Made by a program: the position numbers and the translations under genes. A stretch of DNA of 23,208 bases from a virus: positions 1-23,208 of the IMG/VR virus record IMGVR_UViG_3300046010_003830; one strand, 5' to 3'. The notes beneath the pieces are model-generated. The model ran no database searches and was not told where the DNA came from. It saw only the letters and a program-made list of their open reading frames with translations. This document shows positions 1-8,870 of the stretch, piece by piece. Positions within the stretch are counted from its first letter, which is position 1; each line of letters begins with the position of its first letter.

Positions 1-2
1 GA

Positions 3-491
3 ACGTTTCAAATGGTTGATCCCGCGTTCCTGAACCAGCTCAGAACAAATGAAGTCGCCGTTGGCAACTTCAGGATGTTCGGTGCCATTGTGCGCGGCGA
101 GTCCATTCGCAAGATGAAGGGCCCGGGCTCGTACCGGCTGGAGCTTTATCCGTTCCAGACAGCCAACGAAAACAACAAGCTGACGCTGTTCTATCGGGCC
201 GGGTGGAAGACCTTGGCCGGTAGCGAGAACACATACATTCCGGTTCCTGACTACTGCGAGTCTCTGTACAAACAGCTGGTTCGCACGTTCGCCAAGGGAT
301 ACGAAGAAGACGATGTTGCGTCTCTGCATGTGCGATTAGCCGAGCTAGAGCAAAGCCCGCTTTTGCGTCATGCCAAGATGCGCGACGGGGGCATGCAAAA
401 CACGCTTGGTCAAATGGCCGGTGGCGCAGTGCAGCAGCAAGAGCGCGCGTACACTCAGTACCTCAAGTCTTCAGTGCTGGGGCCGTCATGA
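3..491 (+). CDS. Head-tail adaptor-like protein, 5' end cut by window
   Basis: The reading frame is open to the left edge, and no Shine-Dalgarno site precedes the ATG at 12, so the gene very likely begins outside the window. What remains (about 160 residues) has the layout of the second half of podovirus adaptor proteins (T7 gp11 or P22 gp4 type, which form the ring under the portal). It shows a beta section ending in LTLFYRAGW, then YIPVPDYCESLYKQLVRTFAKGYEEDD, quoted here only as its parts YIPVPDY and VRTFAKGYEEDD, followed by a helical tail rich in Gln and Ala. The assignment rests on this pattern and on the position directly upstream of the nozzle gene; no enzyme motif is seen. The stop overlaps the next start as ATGA, which suggests translational coupling. 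It could also be another small neck protein. Confidence 0.6.
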   Translation, partial: TFQMVDPAFLNQLRTNEVAVGNFRMFGAIVRGESIRKMKGPGSYRLELYPFQTANENNKLTLFYRAGWKTLAGSENTYIPVPDYCESLYKQLVRTFAKGYEEDDVASLHVRLAELEQSPLLRHAKMRDGGMQNTLGQMAGGAVQQQERAYTQYLKSSVLGPS

Positions 492-1192
492 TCAAGGGGT
501 ACGGCATCACTCAAAGCGACACTGGCAATCTGCGCTGGTGCTTCTTTCAGTACTACAAGGACGCAACGTACACCAACACGATTGCGGCTGGAGCGATTGT
601 TAGCCCTAACGGCGCCGGTGGCTTTACGTCGGTCAAGGGCACGTTTAAGGCCAACAACATGCTGTACACGTTTGGCACGGGCGAGCTAAACCTTGACGGC
701 ATCACCGCAACGACCGCGTCGCGCGTGTACATGGGGAGCCCCATTGTTGAGTACGGCGCCGACAAGGTCCGTATGGAGTTTACGGTCGGCGGCCAAAGGT
801 ACGTCAAAGTGTACGGGGTTAGCTCGATTGTTGATGACGTGCTGACGCTGGACCTGCAATCACAGACCGACATCGGCACCTTGATTGCAGACGACATCAA
901 CGTGGACTCGGTCGAGTTCTTGTCTCAGGAAACCGTTGCCACGGACGACATCCTTATTGAGTCAATTCAGTTCTACGGAAACGACACCGGGTCACCCGCT
1001 CAGATTTCGATTCTAAACAGCGCTGGAACGGCGATTTATTACAGGGTTTTCGAACCAAGCGGCTCTAACACCAAATCGTACTCTTTGGGGTTTGAAGGCC
1101 TCAAAGTCAAAGGCGGTATGCAGATCAGCGTCATTGTCGCACTTTCGCCAAACGGGCGCGTAAGCGGCAGCTTCGTGTACAAAAAACTATGA
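488..1192 (+). CDS. Beta-rich virion-associated protein with paralogous C-terminal domain
   Basis: This gene encodes 234 residues beginning MIKGYGITQSD. I do not recognise the family. The sequence alternates hydrophobic and polar residues with many Gly, Thr and Val, as in beta-sandwich structural proteins. Residues about 155-234 (from DILIESIQFYGND to the end, SFVYKKL) resemble most of the protein encoded just downstream, which ends VLVVYKKIL. Both share an [IV]LI.SI start, a small turn rich in Gly/Thr, then G.K[VI].[SG]G near the end. The ATG overlaps the preceding stop (ATGA) and its own stop overlaps the next ATG in the same way. Position between adaptor and nozzle suggests a neck or tail accessory protein; this is inference. 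There is no signal peptide or membrane segment. Confidence 0.6.
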   Translation: MIKGYGITQSDTGNLRWCFFQYYKDATYTNTIAAGAIVSPNGAGGFTSVKGTFKANNMLYTFGTGELNLDGITATTASRVYMGSPIVEYGADKVRMEFTVGGQRYVKVYGVSSIVDDVLTLDLQSQTDIGTLIADDINVDSVEFLSQETVATDDILIESIQFYGNDTGSPAQISILNSAGTAIYYRVFEPSGSNTKSYSLGFEGLKVKGGMQISVIVALSPNGRVSGSFVYKKL

Positions 1193-1530
1193 ACACTCAG
1201 AGCTTCCTAGGCGGTCTAGACTTTCACCCCGTAGGCGTCAACACTACGTCGTACCCGCTTGGCGCCGGAGGTGCTACCGGAACGGCTGGCAGCAGCGCGC
1301 TTAAGGACGCGCAGTTGGTGCTGATTCAGTCGATCACGATCCGGACCAACGCAACCGGCGTTGTGACAATCAAGGACCACGCCGGTAACACGCTGTTTGA
1401 CATCACGCCCTCGGGTCAGGTCACAACGATTGACTTTGGCGTGCATGGTCTAAAGATCAACTCGGGCTACTGCATCACAACTGCCGCTACCGCGCCCAGC
1501 GTTTTGGTGGTCTACAAGAAGATCCTGTGA
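1189..1530 (+). CDS. Small beta-sandwich virion protein, paralogue of upstream C-terminal domain
   Basis: This gene encodes 113 residues beginning MNTQSFLGGLDFHPVG. After a Gly/Thr/Ala-rich N-terminal arm (about residues 10-38) there is a single compact domain of about 70 residues: LVLIQSITIRTNATG, then VTIKDHAGNTLFDI, then GLKINSGYCI, ending VYKKIL. That domain lines up by eye with the last 80 residues of the preceding gene product, so the two probably arose by duplication. The size and the flexible arm fit a decoration or tail-ring subunit, but no function is known to me. The start overlaps the upstream stop (ATGA). The following gene begins one base after this stop. Confidence 0.55.
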   Translation: MNTQSFLGGLDFHPVGVNTTSYPLGAGGATGTAGSSALKDAQLVLIQSITIRTNATGVVTIKDHAGNTLFDITPSGQVTTIDFGVHGLKINSGYCITTAATAPSVLVVYKKIL

Positions 1531-1531
1531 C

Positions 1532-4500
1532 ATGCCGGACATTGACGTCAACTTTCCGCTAAAGGGCATTGACGAAAGCTCCGCGTACTCGAAGCAGCCG
1601 TCTTCTTCGACACGCGAAGCCGTCAACGTCACCGGTGCCGACCCGATTACGGGCCGCACGCGCGGGGCGCAGAGGTCTGGGTTGAGCAAGTACAACTCAG
1701 CCCCTATCCAACTTGACGTCAAGGTTGCCGACATTGCGTCTGTTTCGTACGACAACCCCGCGCTCTTGTACGAGCCAGAGCCCCTTAAGCTTCAAGAACT
1801 GGAGTGGGTTAAATCGCTGCCAAACAAGGGCAGCGTCTACATTGTCCGCGTCGATGAGCTGAACAACGTCTACTGCGCCGAAGATGGTTCGGCGTTGGTT
1901 AAGCTGAACTCAGACGGCGCCAAGCTGTGGTCCGTCAGCGTGCCGGTCGCGGACAAGCTTCACCAAGTCAAGGCTATGGCTCTTGACGGCACGCAGTATG
2001 TGTTCTGCGCTGTTACGTCTGGCGGCTCGCAGACAAGCGCCAAGCTGTTCGCGTACGAGCAGGTGGACGGTGAAACGCCGTCGCTCCTGTACGAAGAGAA
2101 GGTTGGCATGTTCGTGTCCGACATCGTCACAGACGGCGATGTGCTGTACGCGGCGTGCAACGACGTAGACAAGAACTACTCCGAGATCCGTGTGTACGGG
2201 TCTATCCGGTCAAGCGGCGTAGAGCTTTTGAAGACGTGGGTCGTCCCCTACCCGGTCAACGGGCTCACCAAATCCCCGACAGACGGGAACATCTACACGA
2301 CTCACCCGCAGAACGGCGCGCGCAACGTCAACCAGCAAGGCTCGGGCAGCACGGGCGCTTCGGTTGACTGGACTCCCAAGCAACTAGCGAACTGGGACAA
2401 GCGGGCTTGGTGCTGGCTTGACGCATCAGACGTTGATGGCGACGAGACGTACAACGAGCTGTACGAGAACGCCGAAGAAGTGCTGGTCTGGTACGACAAG
2501 ACCGAAAACAACCGCAACCTGTACCGCAACGTCACAGCAAGCACGTCCACCACAACCGAGTACAGCGGCAGACTGCTCAAGCGCTCGGTTGCCAACCGAG
2601 ACGCGATTGCGTTTAACGGCACTAACGAGTCGATGGAAAGCGGCGGAAGCGCAAGTGCGGCAGCCGATCTCCGCAACTCACCGCTCCGGTCGCAAAACCT
2701 TTCGATTGTCCCGTCAAACACCGGCTCTCGTTGGGCCATGTTCATGGTGTTCCGGGCCCCGGAAGAATCCGTCATGCGCGTGGTGTGGGGCCAAGACGAA
2801 ACCGCTACGCACAACTACAACAACTTCAAGGGCTTGTTTGTCAACAGGCACCCGGCAGCCGGGGACGACGGCACGTCATGGAGCGGCGTTATGCCAGCCA
2901 CGGCCCCAGCGTCTGTCCACAGGGTTCAGCCGGGCTCTATCTGCTACAGCGTTAAATCTGGAGGAACTCCGCTTTGCGCGCACGGCAGCGTAAATGGAAG
3001 GCCAGCGTCCGCATCCAGCCTAAGCGACTACTTTGTCGTTACAATTGTCCAGCAAGACCGGGTAAATCAAAGCGACGAGTGCTTGGTCCGAGTCAATGGC
3101 AGGCCCGTTGATTCATGGAACATGGTTAGTTCAGGAGGTGGTGTACTTGCTGGAAACACAGCATCCACCCAGCCCGTCTACCTTGGATGGAGCCCGCAAG
3201 CGTTTATTGCCAACACGTCTGGCCGGTTCAAGGGCTTGATGTGCGAGATCATCGTCCTTTCCGATTGGGCGGAGTCTAGCGACAACCCGTTTGAAGCATC
3301 GACCGAAGGCAACTTCCTGACCTACAAAAAGGGCAGCACAGGCAAAGCGTTCCCGCGCGTGGGTTACCCGGACGCGCCTGCGTACCCGAATCAGTACAGC
3401 GTTGAACTCAACGGAGAGTCTTACGACGACGAGATTGAGCTTCTAGAGGGCTACCTCGCGCACAAGTGGGGATGCGCTCACTTGCTACCCATTGGCCGCC
3501 AAGTGTCTTTGTATGTGGACTGCGGCGGCGGAGCACCGCCGCCTGTTGTGACAGCTGGCTCTAACATCAAGATCGACAACCGGTGGGCCAACAGCGGTTC
3601 ACAAGTTGTGCAGTACAATTTTGTCGGCACAGCGTCTACTGATTTTGACATTGACGTAACACCGGCTCTGTCAAATTACGATTTGGTGCAGACAATCCGC
3701 AACAAGGTCAATTCAGCCGGGGTTGCGCAGCTAGACTCTGGCGTTGCCCTGCCCCTTGCGTTTTGCGTTGAGAGGTTAGGGGCCTCAATTCAATACTTTG
3801 CCGTGATGAACCTGCTTTCAAAGTCAAACTTGAACAGCGAGGTTCATCAGGTCGGAAACAACTTCACCGTGCCTGCCGTTGGATGGCAGTGGATTATTGA
3901 CGAGCGCGTTGTGCCCGGCACAAACTTCGCTTCGAGCAACAGCGTTACATACACATCAAGCTCGGCTATCTACACAAACCAAGTCGGGGCCAATTTGTCA
4001 AATGTTTGCGACGACATGCTTTGCACCGCGATCAACGGCGCGACGGTGTACGTTGCCTACACAACGTCTGTGTCTGGGCTTGTTGTGTCTACCACCACAT
4101 GGCTGGACGCATCGACCGGCCTTGCGGCTACTCCGCCTGACGGGTCACGAATCCAGATTGAGTCCCTGACTTGGATGGACGTTGCTAAAGAGGACAACGT
4201 CACTGGCGCAAGCGCTGTCATGGAAGGCGGCCTGTACTGCGGCGCATACGCAAAGCCGCACAACTTCTACCTCTATAGCCCGTACAAGCAGTACACGCTC
4301 GACATTGGCGATCTTGGCCTGACGTTTGGGCCCAGCATTACGCTTAACAGGCAGACGTACGGTGGCGCTCCGCGCGCTGACCAGAAAGCGCTCTTGACGG
4401 ACTACGAGGTCTTTACGACTAAGAAGTCTGCGCTGTGCAAATGGGACAAAGACGTTGGATCGCTCAAGTGGGCTGCTTATAGCGGCAAGCACGGAGAAAG

Positions 4501-6739
4501 CTTCGTGGCTTTTGGTGGCTTTGGCTACGGCATTGCAGCGTCTTCGTCTGGCAAGATCCTGACGATTGGCGCTAGAGAATACGGAACATCAATTACGTCC
4601 GCGCCTAACCAGCCAGCTCCTCCGGCCAATTACAGCCAAGGAGGTGTTGTTTCTGAATTAACTACAGTAAGAATTACAACCGACAACGGAGAAACATACG
4701 GAACGTCTATTACTTGCACCATGCCGCAAGCGGTTGCGCAGGTTTCAGATCCGGATTACGAGTATTTTAAGCCCTCGGCTGACGAGTTTGGAAATTTTTA
4801 CGTTCCGTACTTTGAATACAATCAGTTTTTTTTGGCAAGCGCCATGGTTTACAAAGACACAGGCGAGCTATTGCACTGGGTACGCAGACGGGATTCGCAG
4901 GCATTCTTGTACAACGGCATGGGCTACGCGGTTGCTCCAACGCAATCCAACCCCAAGTACGAAGACGGCTACCAAGGCAAAATTGCCGAGGCCATGTTCT
5001 TTGGCGCTAGGGTTGAGAACCTTGCGACCCTTGATTGGACCGGGTCTCAACCGGTAGACGGCGACACTGTCTCTATCAAGGTTGGCCTGAAGGACGCGGA
5101 GGTGCTGACGTTTAGAAACTCAGCTGGCCCGTACCCTGAAGTTTCGATTGTGTCGGGTAACGCGATGCTGTCGTACGCGAACTTAGTTCAGGCGGTGACG
5201 AGCAGCAGCCCAAACGCAACAATCAAGTACGTTGACGAGAGCGTTCCGCCGTCATTAGACGACAACGCATTTGTACTTGCGCGCAGCCCCGTTCCCGAAG
5301 GTAACGCCAACAGCGCCGTTGTTGTCACTACAAGCATTACGGCCCCGTTCGTTGTCGGCCAAAGCCAAGTCAAAACCGAGACACTGTCCAAGATCAGGCT
5401 TGTATCGTCTAGTCCAAAGCTTGAGTCGTACCGCCGCATTGCCAACGTAGCTGTAAGCAACGGGTCACTGTATCGGTTTGATGACGACTCTACCGTGACC
5501 CCGGTGCAGGGCATTGGCTTTGGAGCCATCACCAGCCTGTACTACAACTCGTGCGTGCTGTTCCAGAAGCTGTATCTGACAGACGGCAACCGCATCTTGG
5601 TGTATGACCCCAAGGCTGACTCAGCTCAGTTCTTGCAGTCAACAACGTCGGGCGAGCCTCCGCGCCGGTGCAAGCTTCTGGCTTCTTGGAGAGGCCGTCT
5701 GGTTGCTGCAAGAAGCGCAGACAACCCGCACAACTGGTTCATGTCGGCACTTGGCGACGCAACCGACTGGAACTACTTCCCCAACACAATTACGGCAACG
5801 CAGGCCGTTGCTGGAACAATTAGCCGGGCAGGCGTCGCGCCCGATGTCATCACTGCTCTAGTTCCCTACAGCGACGACCTGTTGCTGATCGGTGGTGACC
5901 ACAGCATCTATCGGATGACCGGAGATCCCATGGCCGGTGGCCAGATGGACCTTGTCACCGACGTCATTGGTATGGCGTTCGGCCAGAGCTGGGACAAGGA
6001 CCCCAATGGCGTCCTGTACTTCCTTAGCTCTCGCGGAACGCTGTACGGCATGCAGCCCGGCAAGCGCGGGATGACAGACATCAGCGGGCAAAAGTTCACG
6101 TCGCGTCTGTCAAAGATCGACTTCAGCCAGTACTACACCAAGCTGGTCTGGAACGACTCGGAACAGATGCTGCACATCTTCTTGCTCCCGTATGGGCCCG
6201 GGGGCTCGCTGGTAACGCACTTCAGGTTCGAGCGCGATACCGGCGCGTTCTGGGAAGATCAGTTCGCGTACGGCACCGGGGGCTCGGCCTCGACCAACCG
6301 GCAGCCGACAGCTGTGTGCATCCTTGACGGCGACAAGCCCCAAGACAGAACGCTGTTGTTTGGGTGCGAAGACGGCTATGTGCGCAGATGGGATAGCAGC
6401 GCGTTCGACGACGACGGCCAAGCAATCGACAGCCGAGTTGTCATGGGTCCGTTTAGCGCGGGCGCTGCAGAAATCCGGCTAACCAAGTTCCAAGCCACGC
6501 TCGCCAAGGAACAAGCCGGGTGCAACGTGCAGATCTACATGAGCGACACCCCGGACAAGATGGGCAACATTGTCTGGTCTGGCGACCTTCGAGCCGGGCT
6601 AAACCCTCGCGTGTTCACGCGCGCGCGGGGCCGGTACCTGTGGATTCGCATGCGTAGCTCCAAGGCCGCAAGCCGCTGGGCGTTTGAGTCGATCACCCTT
6701 ACAGCCACGCAAGCTGGCCGCACGAGGAATCGCCCGTGA
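1532..6739 (+). CDS. Giant tail nozzle-like protein with inserted concanavalin/LamG-like domain
   Basis: This gene encodes 1735 residues. The N-terminus (FPLKGIDESSAY, then GRTRGAQRSGLSKY, residues about 7-55) and the last 450 residues look like the beta-propeller tail nozzle proteins of podoviruses (T7 gp12 or P22 gp10 role). Clues in the C-terminal part are LYLTDGNRILVYDP, RGRLVAARS, LLLIGGDHSIYRMTGDP, GVLYFLSSRGTLYGM and a final RGRYLWIRMR with W-A-F-E. Inserted between are propeller-like repeats (about 100-270), a concanavalin/LamG-like domain (about 290-655, from WLDASDVDG to EIELLEGYLAHKWG), and a phage structural module beginning VDGDTVSI (about 1170-1275). T7 gp12 is about 800 residues, so this is an expanded form. 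The inserted lectin-like fold may bind glycans, which is inference. The start follows the previous stop by one base, and the stop overlaps the next GTG. A T8 run lies at 4826-4833, in frame. Confidence 0.7.
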   Translation: MPDIDVNFPLKGIDESSAYSKQPSSSTREAVNVTGADPITGRTRGAQRSGLSKYNSAPIQLDVKVADIASVSYDNPALLYEPEPLKLQELEWVKSLPNKGSVYIVRVDELNNVYCAEDGSALVKLNSDGAKLWSVSVPVADKLHQVKAMALDGTQYVFCAVTSGGSQTSAKLFAYEQVDGETPSLLYEEKVGMFVSDIVTDGDVLYAACNDVDKNYSEIRVYGSIRSSGVELLKTWVVPYPVNGLTKSPTDGNIYTTHPQNGARNVNQQGSGSTGASVDWTPKQLANWDKRAWCWLDASDVDGDETYNELYENAEEVLVWYDKTENNRNLYRNVTASTSTTTEYSGRLLKRSVANRDAIAFNGTNESMESGGSASAAADLRNSPLRSQNLSIVPSNTGSRWAMFMVFRAPEESVMRVVWGQDETATHNYNNFKGLFVNRHPAAGDDGTSWSGVMPATAPASVHRVQPGSICYSVKSGGTPLCAHGSVNGRPASASSLSDYFVVTIVQQDRVNQSDECLVRVNGRPVDSWNMVSSGGGVLAGNTASTQPVYLGWSPQAFIANTSGRFKGLMCEIIVLSDWAESSDNPFEASTEGNFLTYKKGSTGKAFPRVGYPDAPAYPNQYSVELNGESYDDEIELLEGYLAHKWGCAHLLPIGRQVSLYVDCGGGAPPPVVTAGSNIKIDNRWANSGSQVVQYNFVGTASTDFDIDVTPALSNYDLVQTIRNKVNSAGVAQLDSGVALPLAFCVERLGASIQYFAVMNLLSKSNLNSEVHQVGNNFTVPAVGWQWIIDERVVPGTNFASSNSVTYTSSSAIYTNQVGANLSNVCDDMLCTAINGATVYVAYTTSVSGLVVSTTTWLDASTGLAATPPDGSRIQIESLTWMDVAKEDNVTGASAVMEGGLYCGAYAKPHNFYLYSPYKQYTLDIGDLGLTFGPSITLNRQTYGGAPRADQKALLTDYEVFTTKKSALCKWDKDVGSLKWAAYSGKHGESFVAFGGFGYGIAASSSGKILTIGAREYGTSITSAPNQPAPPANYSQGGVVSELTTVRITTDNGETYGTSITCTMPQAVAQVSDPDYEYFKPSADEFGNFYVPYFEYNQFFLASAMVYKDTGELLHWVRRRDSQAFLYNGMGYAVAPTQSNPKYEDGYQGKIAEAMFFGARVENLATLDWTGSQPVDGDTVSIKVGLKDAEVLTFRNSAGPYPEVSIVSGNAMLSYANLVQAVTSSSPNATIKYVDESVPPSLDDNAFVLARSPVPEGNANSAVVVTTSITAPFVVGQSQVKTETLSKIRLVSSSPKLESYRRIANVAVSNGSLYRFDDDSTVTPVQGIGFGAITSLYYNSCVLFQKLYLTDGNRILVYDPKADSAQFLQSTTSGEPPRRCKLLASWRGRLVAARSADNPHNWFMSALGDATDWNYFPNTITATQAVAGTISRAGVAPDVITALVPYSDDLLLIGGDHSIYRMTGDPMAGGQMDLVTDVIGMAFGQSWDKDPNGVLYFLSSRGTLYGMQPGKRGMTDISGQKFTSRLSKIDFSQYYTKLVWNDSEQMLHIFLLPYGPGGSLVTHFRFERDTGAFWEDQFAYGTGGSASTNRQPTAVCILDGDKPQDRTLLFGCEDGYVRRWDSSAFDDDGQAIDSRVVMGPFSAGAAEIRLTKFQATLAKEQAGCNVQIYMSDTPDKMGNIVWSGDLRAGLNPRVFTRARGRYLWIRMRSSKAASRWAFESITLTATQAGRTRNRP
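2409..3480 (+). other. Concanavalin/LamG-like domain inside the nozzle protein
   Basis: This covers residues about 293-650 of the 1735-residue protein. Visible hallmarks of the concanavalin A-like lectin/glucanase fold are the opening WLDASDVDGDETY, a VWYDKTENNRN strand, AIAFNGTNESME, FMVFRAPEE, a closing CEIIVLSDW, and the typical exit EIELLEGYLAHKWG. The last pattern is common at the end of such domains in phage and bacterial surface proteins. A ligand cannot be predicted. Confidence 0.6.
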
Positions 6740-7683
6740 CCAACCAGCGCGGCGGTCGTCAAAGTCAGTCGTCAAGGTCGATCTCGCTTGGCGGGTCCGA
6801 CCCGAGAAACCACAGACAGCCTCAAGCGGCGTCTACTGACAATGACTTAGCTGCCCCGCTGACATTGGACCGCAATGGACGCATTACGCTAAGTCTGGGC
6901 GATGCGTTTGACGTAGACAGCGACGGCCGCATGTACCTTCGCCTAGGCCCGGGCTTGACGGTGGCACCGGGCTCGCCACTTCGAGTTCAAATCGACATTG
7001 CCGACGAAAGCCTAGAGATCACCAAGGAAGGAAAGATCCGGGCAACGCCATCGGCAAGCCAAGTCAAGATGGATGCCCGGAAGGTGGGCGGACTAACGCT
7101 TGCCGAAGTCATTGACAGAGAAGCTGAACTGCAGTTCCGCAAGGGCGCAGCAGACGGCTACTGTGAGCTTGACTCGTCTGCGATGGTCCCGGCTTCACGA
7201 GTTCCGTTTAGCGCGATTCCGCTAGATCTGCCGCTGAACTCTGTCATTGACCCGACGTACAGCCACATCGTCTTGCGGTTTGATGACAACGGGACAAGCG
7301 CTGCTGTTAACCACCTGACCAATGTCAACAGCGATACCGGCGCGCCTGTAATCATCAGCGCGGACGGGACAGACACCGACATCGGTATCGACATCACGGC
7401 CAAGGGACTTGGCCTTGTCCGAGCCAACGGTAGCCGTGTCGAGACCTACAGCAACAAGAACATCGCTGGCGGGTACGCAGGGTTGGACGGATCGTCCAAG
7501 GTTGCGCCTGCCCAGCTACCTGTATTCACTAGCGTTGCCGTTGGCGCAGCTCCTGCGTCTGGAGGCGGCACAACCAACTTCCTACGCGCAGACGGTACTT
7601 GGGCCGCGCCCGGCGGTGGCGGCGGTGGTAGCGGACTAGACCAGCCTGCGGTCATGGCCCGTATGGCGTTTGGAGGATTCTGA
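6736..7683 (+). CDS. Short tail fibre protein
   Basis: This gene encodes 315 residues from a GTG start (GTGA overlap with the nozzle stop). A GAGGAA site at 6724-6729 supports the start. The polar, basic N-terminus (about residues 1-35) is followed by short repeated strands such as LTLDRNGRITLSLGDAF and MYLRLGPGLTV. Two copies of a tail-fibre repeat are visible: KGAADGYCELDSSAMVPASR (about 137) and KNIAGGYAGLDGSSKVAPAQ (about 241). Near the C-terminus are TNFLRADGTWAAP and a Gly-rich hinge (GGGGGGSG), a combination common in phage fibres just before a receptor-binding tip. The product ends soon after the hinge, so the tip may be supplied by the next gene. Receptor binding is inferred from these repeats and from the location. 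Confidence 0.65.
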   Translation: MTNQRGGRQSQSSRSISLGGSDPRNHRQPQAASTDNDLAAPLTLDRNGRITLSLGDAFDVDSDGRMYLRLGPGLTVAPGSPLRVQIDIADESLEITKEGKIRATPSASQVKMDARKVGGLTLAEVIDREAELQFRKGAADGYCELDSSAMVPASRVPFSAIPLDLPLNSVIDPTYSHIVLRFDDNGTSAAVNHLTNVNSDTGAPVIISADGTDTDIGIDITAKGLGLVRANGSRVETYSNKNIAGGYAGLDGSSKVAPAQLPVFTSVAVGAAPASGGGTTNFLRADGTWAAPGGGGGGSGLDQPAVMARMAFGGF

Positions 7684-8870
7684 TGGCAATCACACTTGAC
7701 GCTACGACCAAGACACTAGACCTCACGACTAGCTCGACCGCTGACATTGACTGGGCCGTGTCGTATGTGGACATGACGACCAGCGCGTTCACGCCTGCTG
7801 ACAGTCAGGGCACGATCAACACAGTCGGTACGACCCAGATTGTCGCTGCTCCCGCATCGTCAACCCAGCGCGGCGTTAAGTCAATCTCGATCTTCAATCG
7901 TCACGCCAGCACTAGCAACACCGTAACTGTCAAAAAGGATGTCAGCGGCACTGAGTACTGCTTGTTCAAGGCGGTACTCATGGCAGGCGAATCGCTGCAA
8001 TGGACTGACGGCTGCGAGTGGTCGGTGTTTGACGCAACTGGCGACAAAAAGGTCAACAGCCCTGTCAATGTGGGTGTGACCGGTCGAGTCATCCCGATCA
8101 ACAAGGTAGGCACGGCGACCGAAGGTACAGCCTACTGGTACAGCTTTGGCAAGGACGCTGGCTTCACGGGCGCGTGGTCGCCCGGCACTCCCGGCCTCAA
8201 CGGTCGAGCGACTGACGGCACGACCTCTGCGGATAACGGAAGCCTCACTCTGTGGACACCTACCGGCTCTCTGTACATCACCGAGACGGCAGCGACCACA
8301 ACCACGCTCTGCACCATCATGCTGGCGGATGTTGTGTGGGTAAACACAGGCATCGTGGTGACAACGACCACGGCGCAAGCCATCACTTCGCCTACCTTTC
8401 CTGCCCGTGACCTGAACGGCAGCACGGATGGCGAGGGCTATGTCATCGGCCTGCTGACCACTACGGCCAATACGAACGCAGCAGCGATTAGCGGCAGCAC
8501 AGTGACCTACACCAACAGCGCAGGCACAGGAAGCCGCACAGCCACGCTGCTGGCTGTTGCAGGCGACCAGATCCCTCCGACCCCTGTGATCGGCAATGTG
8601 GTGTGGTTCCAGCTCGCGGCAGGCGACAAGGGCGTGCGCTCGATCCAGAGCGTGACGCTGGGCACATCCCTTGGCGGCGGCGCGGTGTCGCTGTGCGTAG
8701 CCCGACCGCTGACCCTGCTGAGTTGCAGCCAAGTCAACGTTGCCTTGGTGTCCAAGTACAGCGACCCCGGTATCCGCATCTACACGGGGTCGGTCATCAT
8801 CCCCTTCATCAAGAACACTAGCTCCTCGGCGGTCACGCTGACGGGCCATGTGGTGGTGGCAGAGCGATGA
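7683..8870 (+). CDS. Beta-rich phage structural protein, probable fibre/spike component
   Basis: This gene encodes 395 residues beginning MAITLDATTKTLDLTTSSTA. The first 120 residues look like a phage structural domain (DIDWAVSYVDMT, then VKSISIFNRHAST, TVTVKKDVSGTEYCLF, LMAGESLQW). The remainder is Thr, Ser, Ala and Gly rich with regular beta strands and ends in a strand-rich section (RIYTGSVIIPFIKNTSSSAV). No catalytic motif is seen. A GGAGG site lies about 10 bases before the ATG, which shares one base with the previous stop (TGATG). The gene is placed directly after a fibre protein that ends in a glycine hinge, which suggests a partner in the adhesion apparatus. By eye it uses CTG and GTG more than the neighbouring genes, which hints at a separate origin. 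Confidence 0.55.
   Translation: MAITLDATTKTLDLTTSSTADIDWAVSYVDMTTSAFTPADSQGTINTVGTTQIVAAPASSTQRGVKSISIFNRHASTSNTVTVKKDVSGTEYCLFKAVLMAGESLQWTDGCEWSVFDATGDKKVNSPVNVGVTGRVIPINKVGTATEGTAYWYSFGKDAGFTGAWSPGTPGLNGRATDGTTSADNGSLTLWTPTGSLYITETAATTTTLCTIMLADVVWVNTGIVVTTTTAQAITSPTFPARDLNGSTDGEGYVIGLLTTTANTNAAAISGSTVTYTNSAGTGSRTATLLAVAGDQIPPTPVIGNVVWFQLAAGDKGVRSIQSVTLGTSLGGGAVSLCVARPLTLLSCSQVNVALVSKYSDPGIRIYTGSVIIPFIKNTSSSAVTLTGHVVVAER

Noticed and set aside
2418-2993. 191-codon +strand frame overlapping the nozzle gene
   Set aside because: Thr/Arg/Ser/Pro-rich product typical of a shifted reading of the lectin-like domain, which is clearly coded in the main frame.
4826-4833. T8 run as a programmed frameshift site
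   Set aside because: The main frame reads through normally as FFL and the shifted frames give no sensible extension; no stimulating structure was seen.
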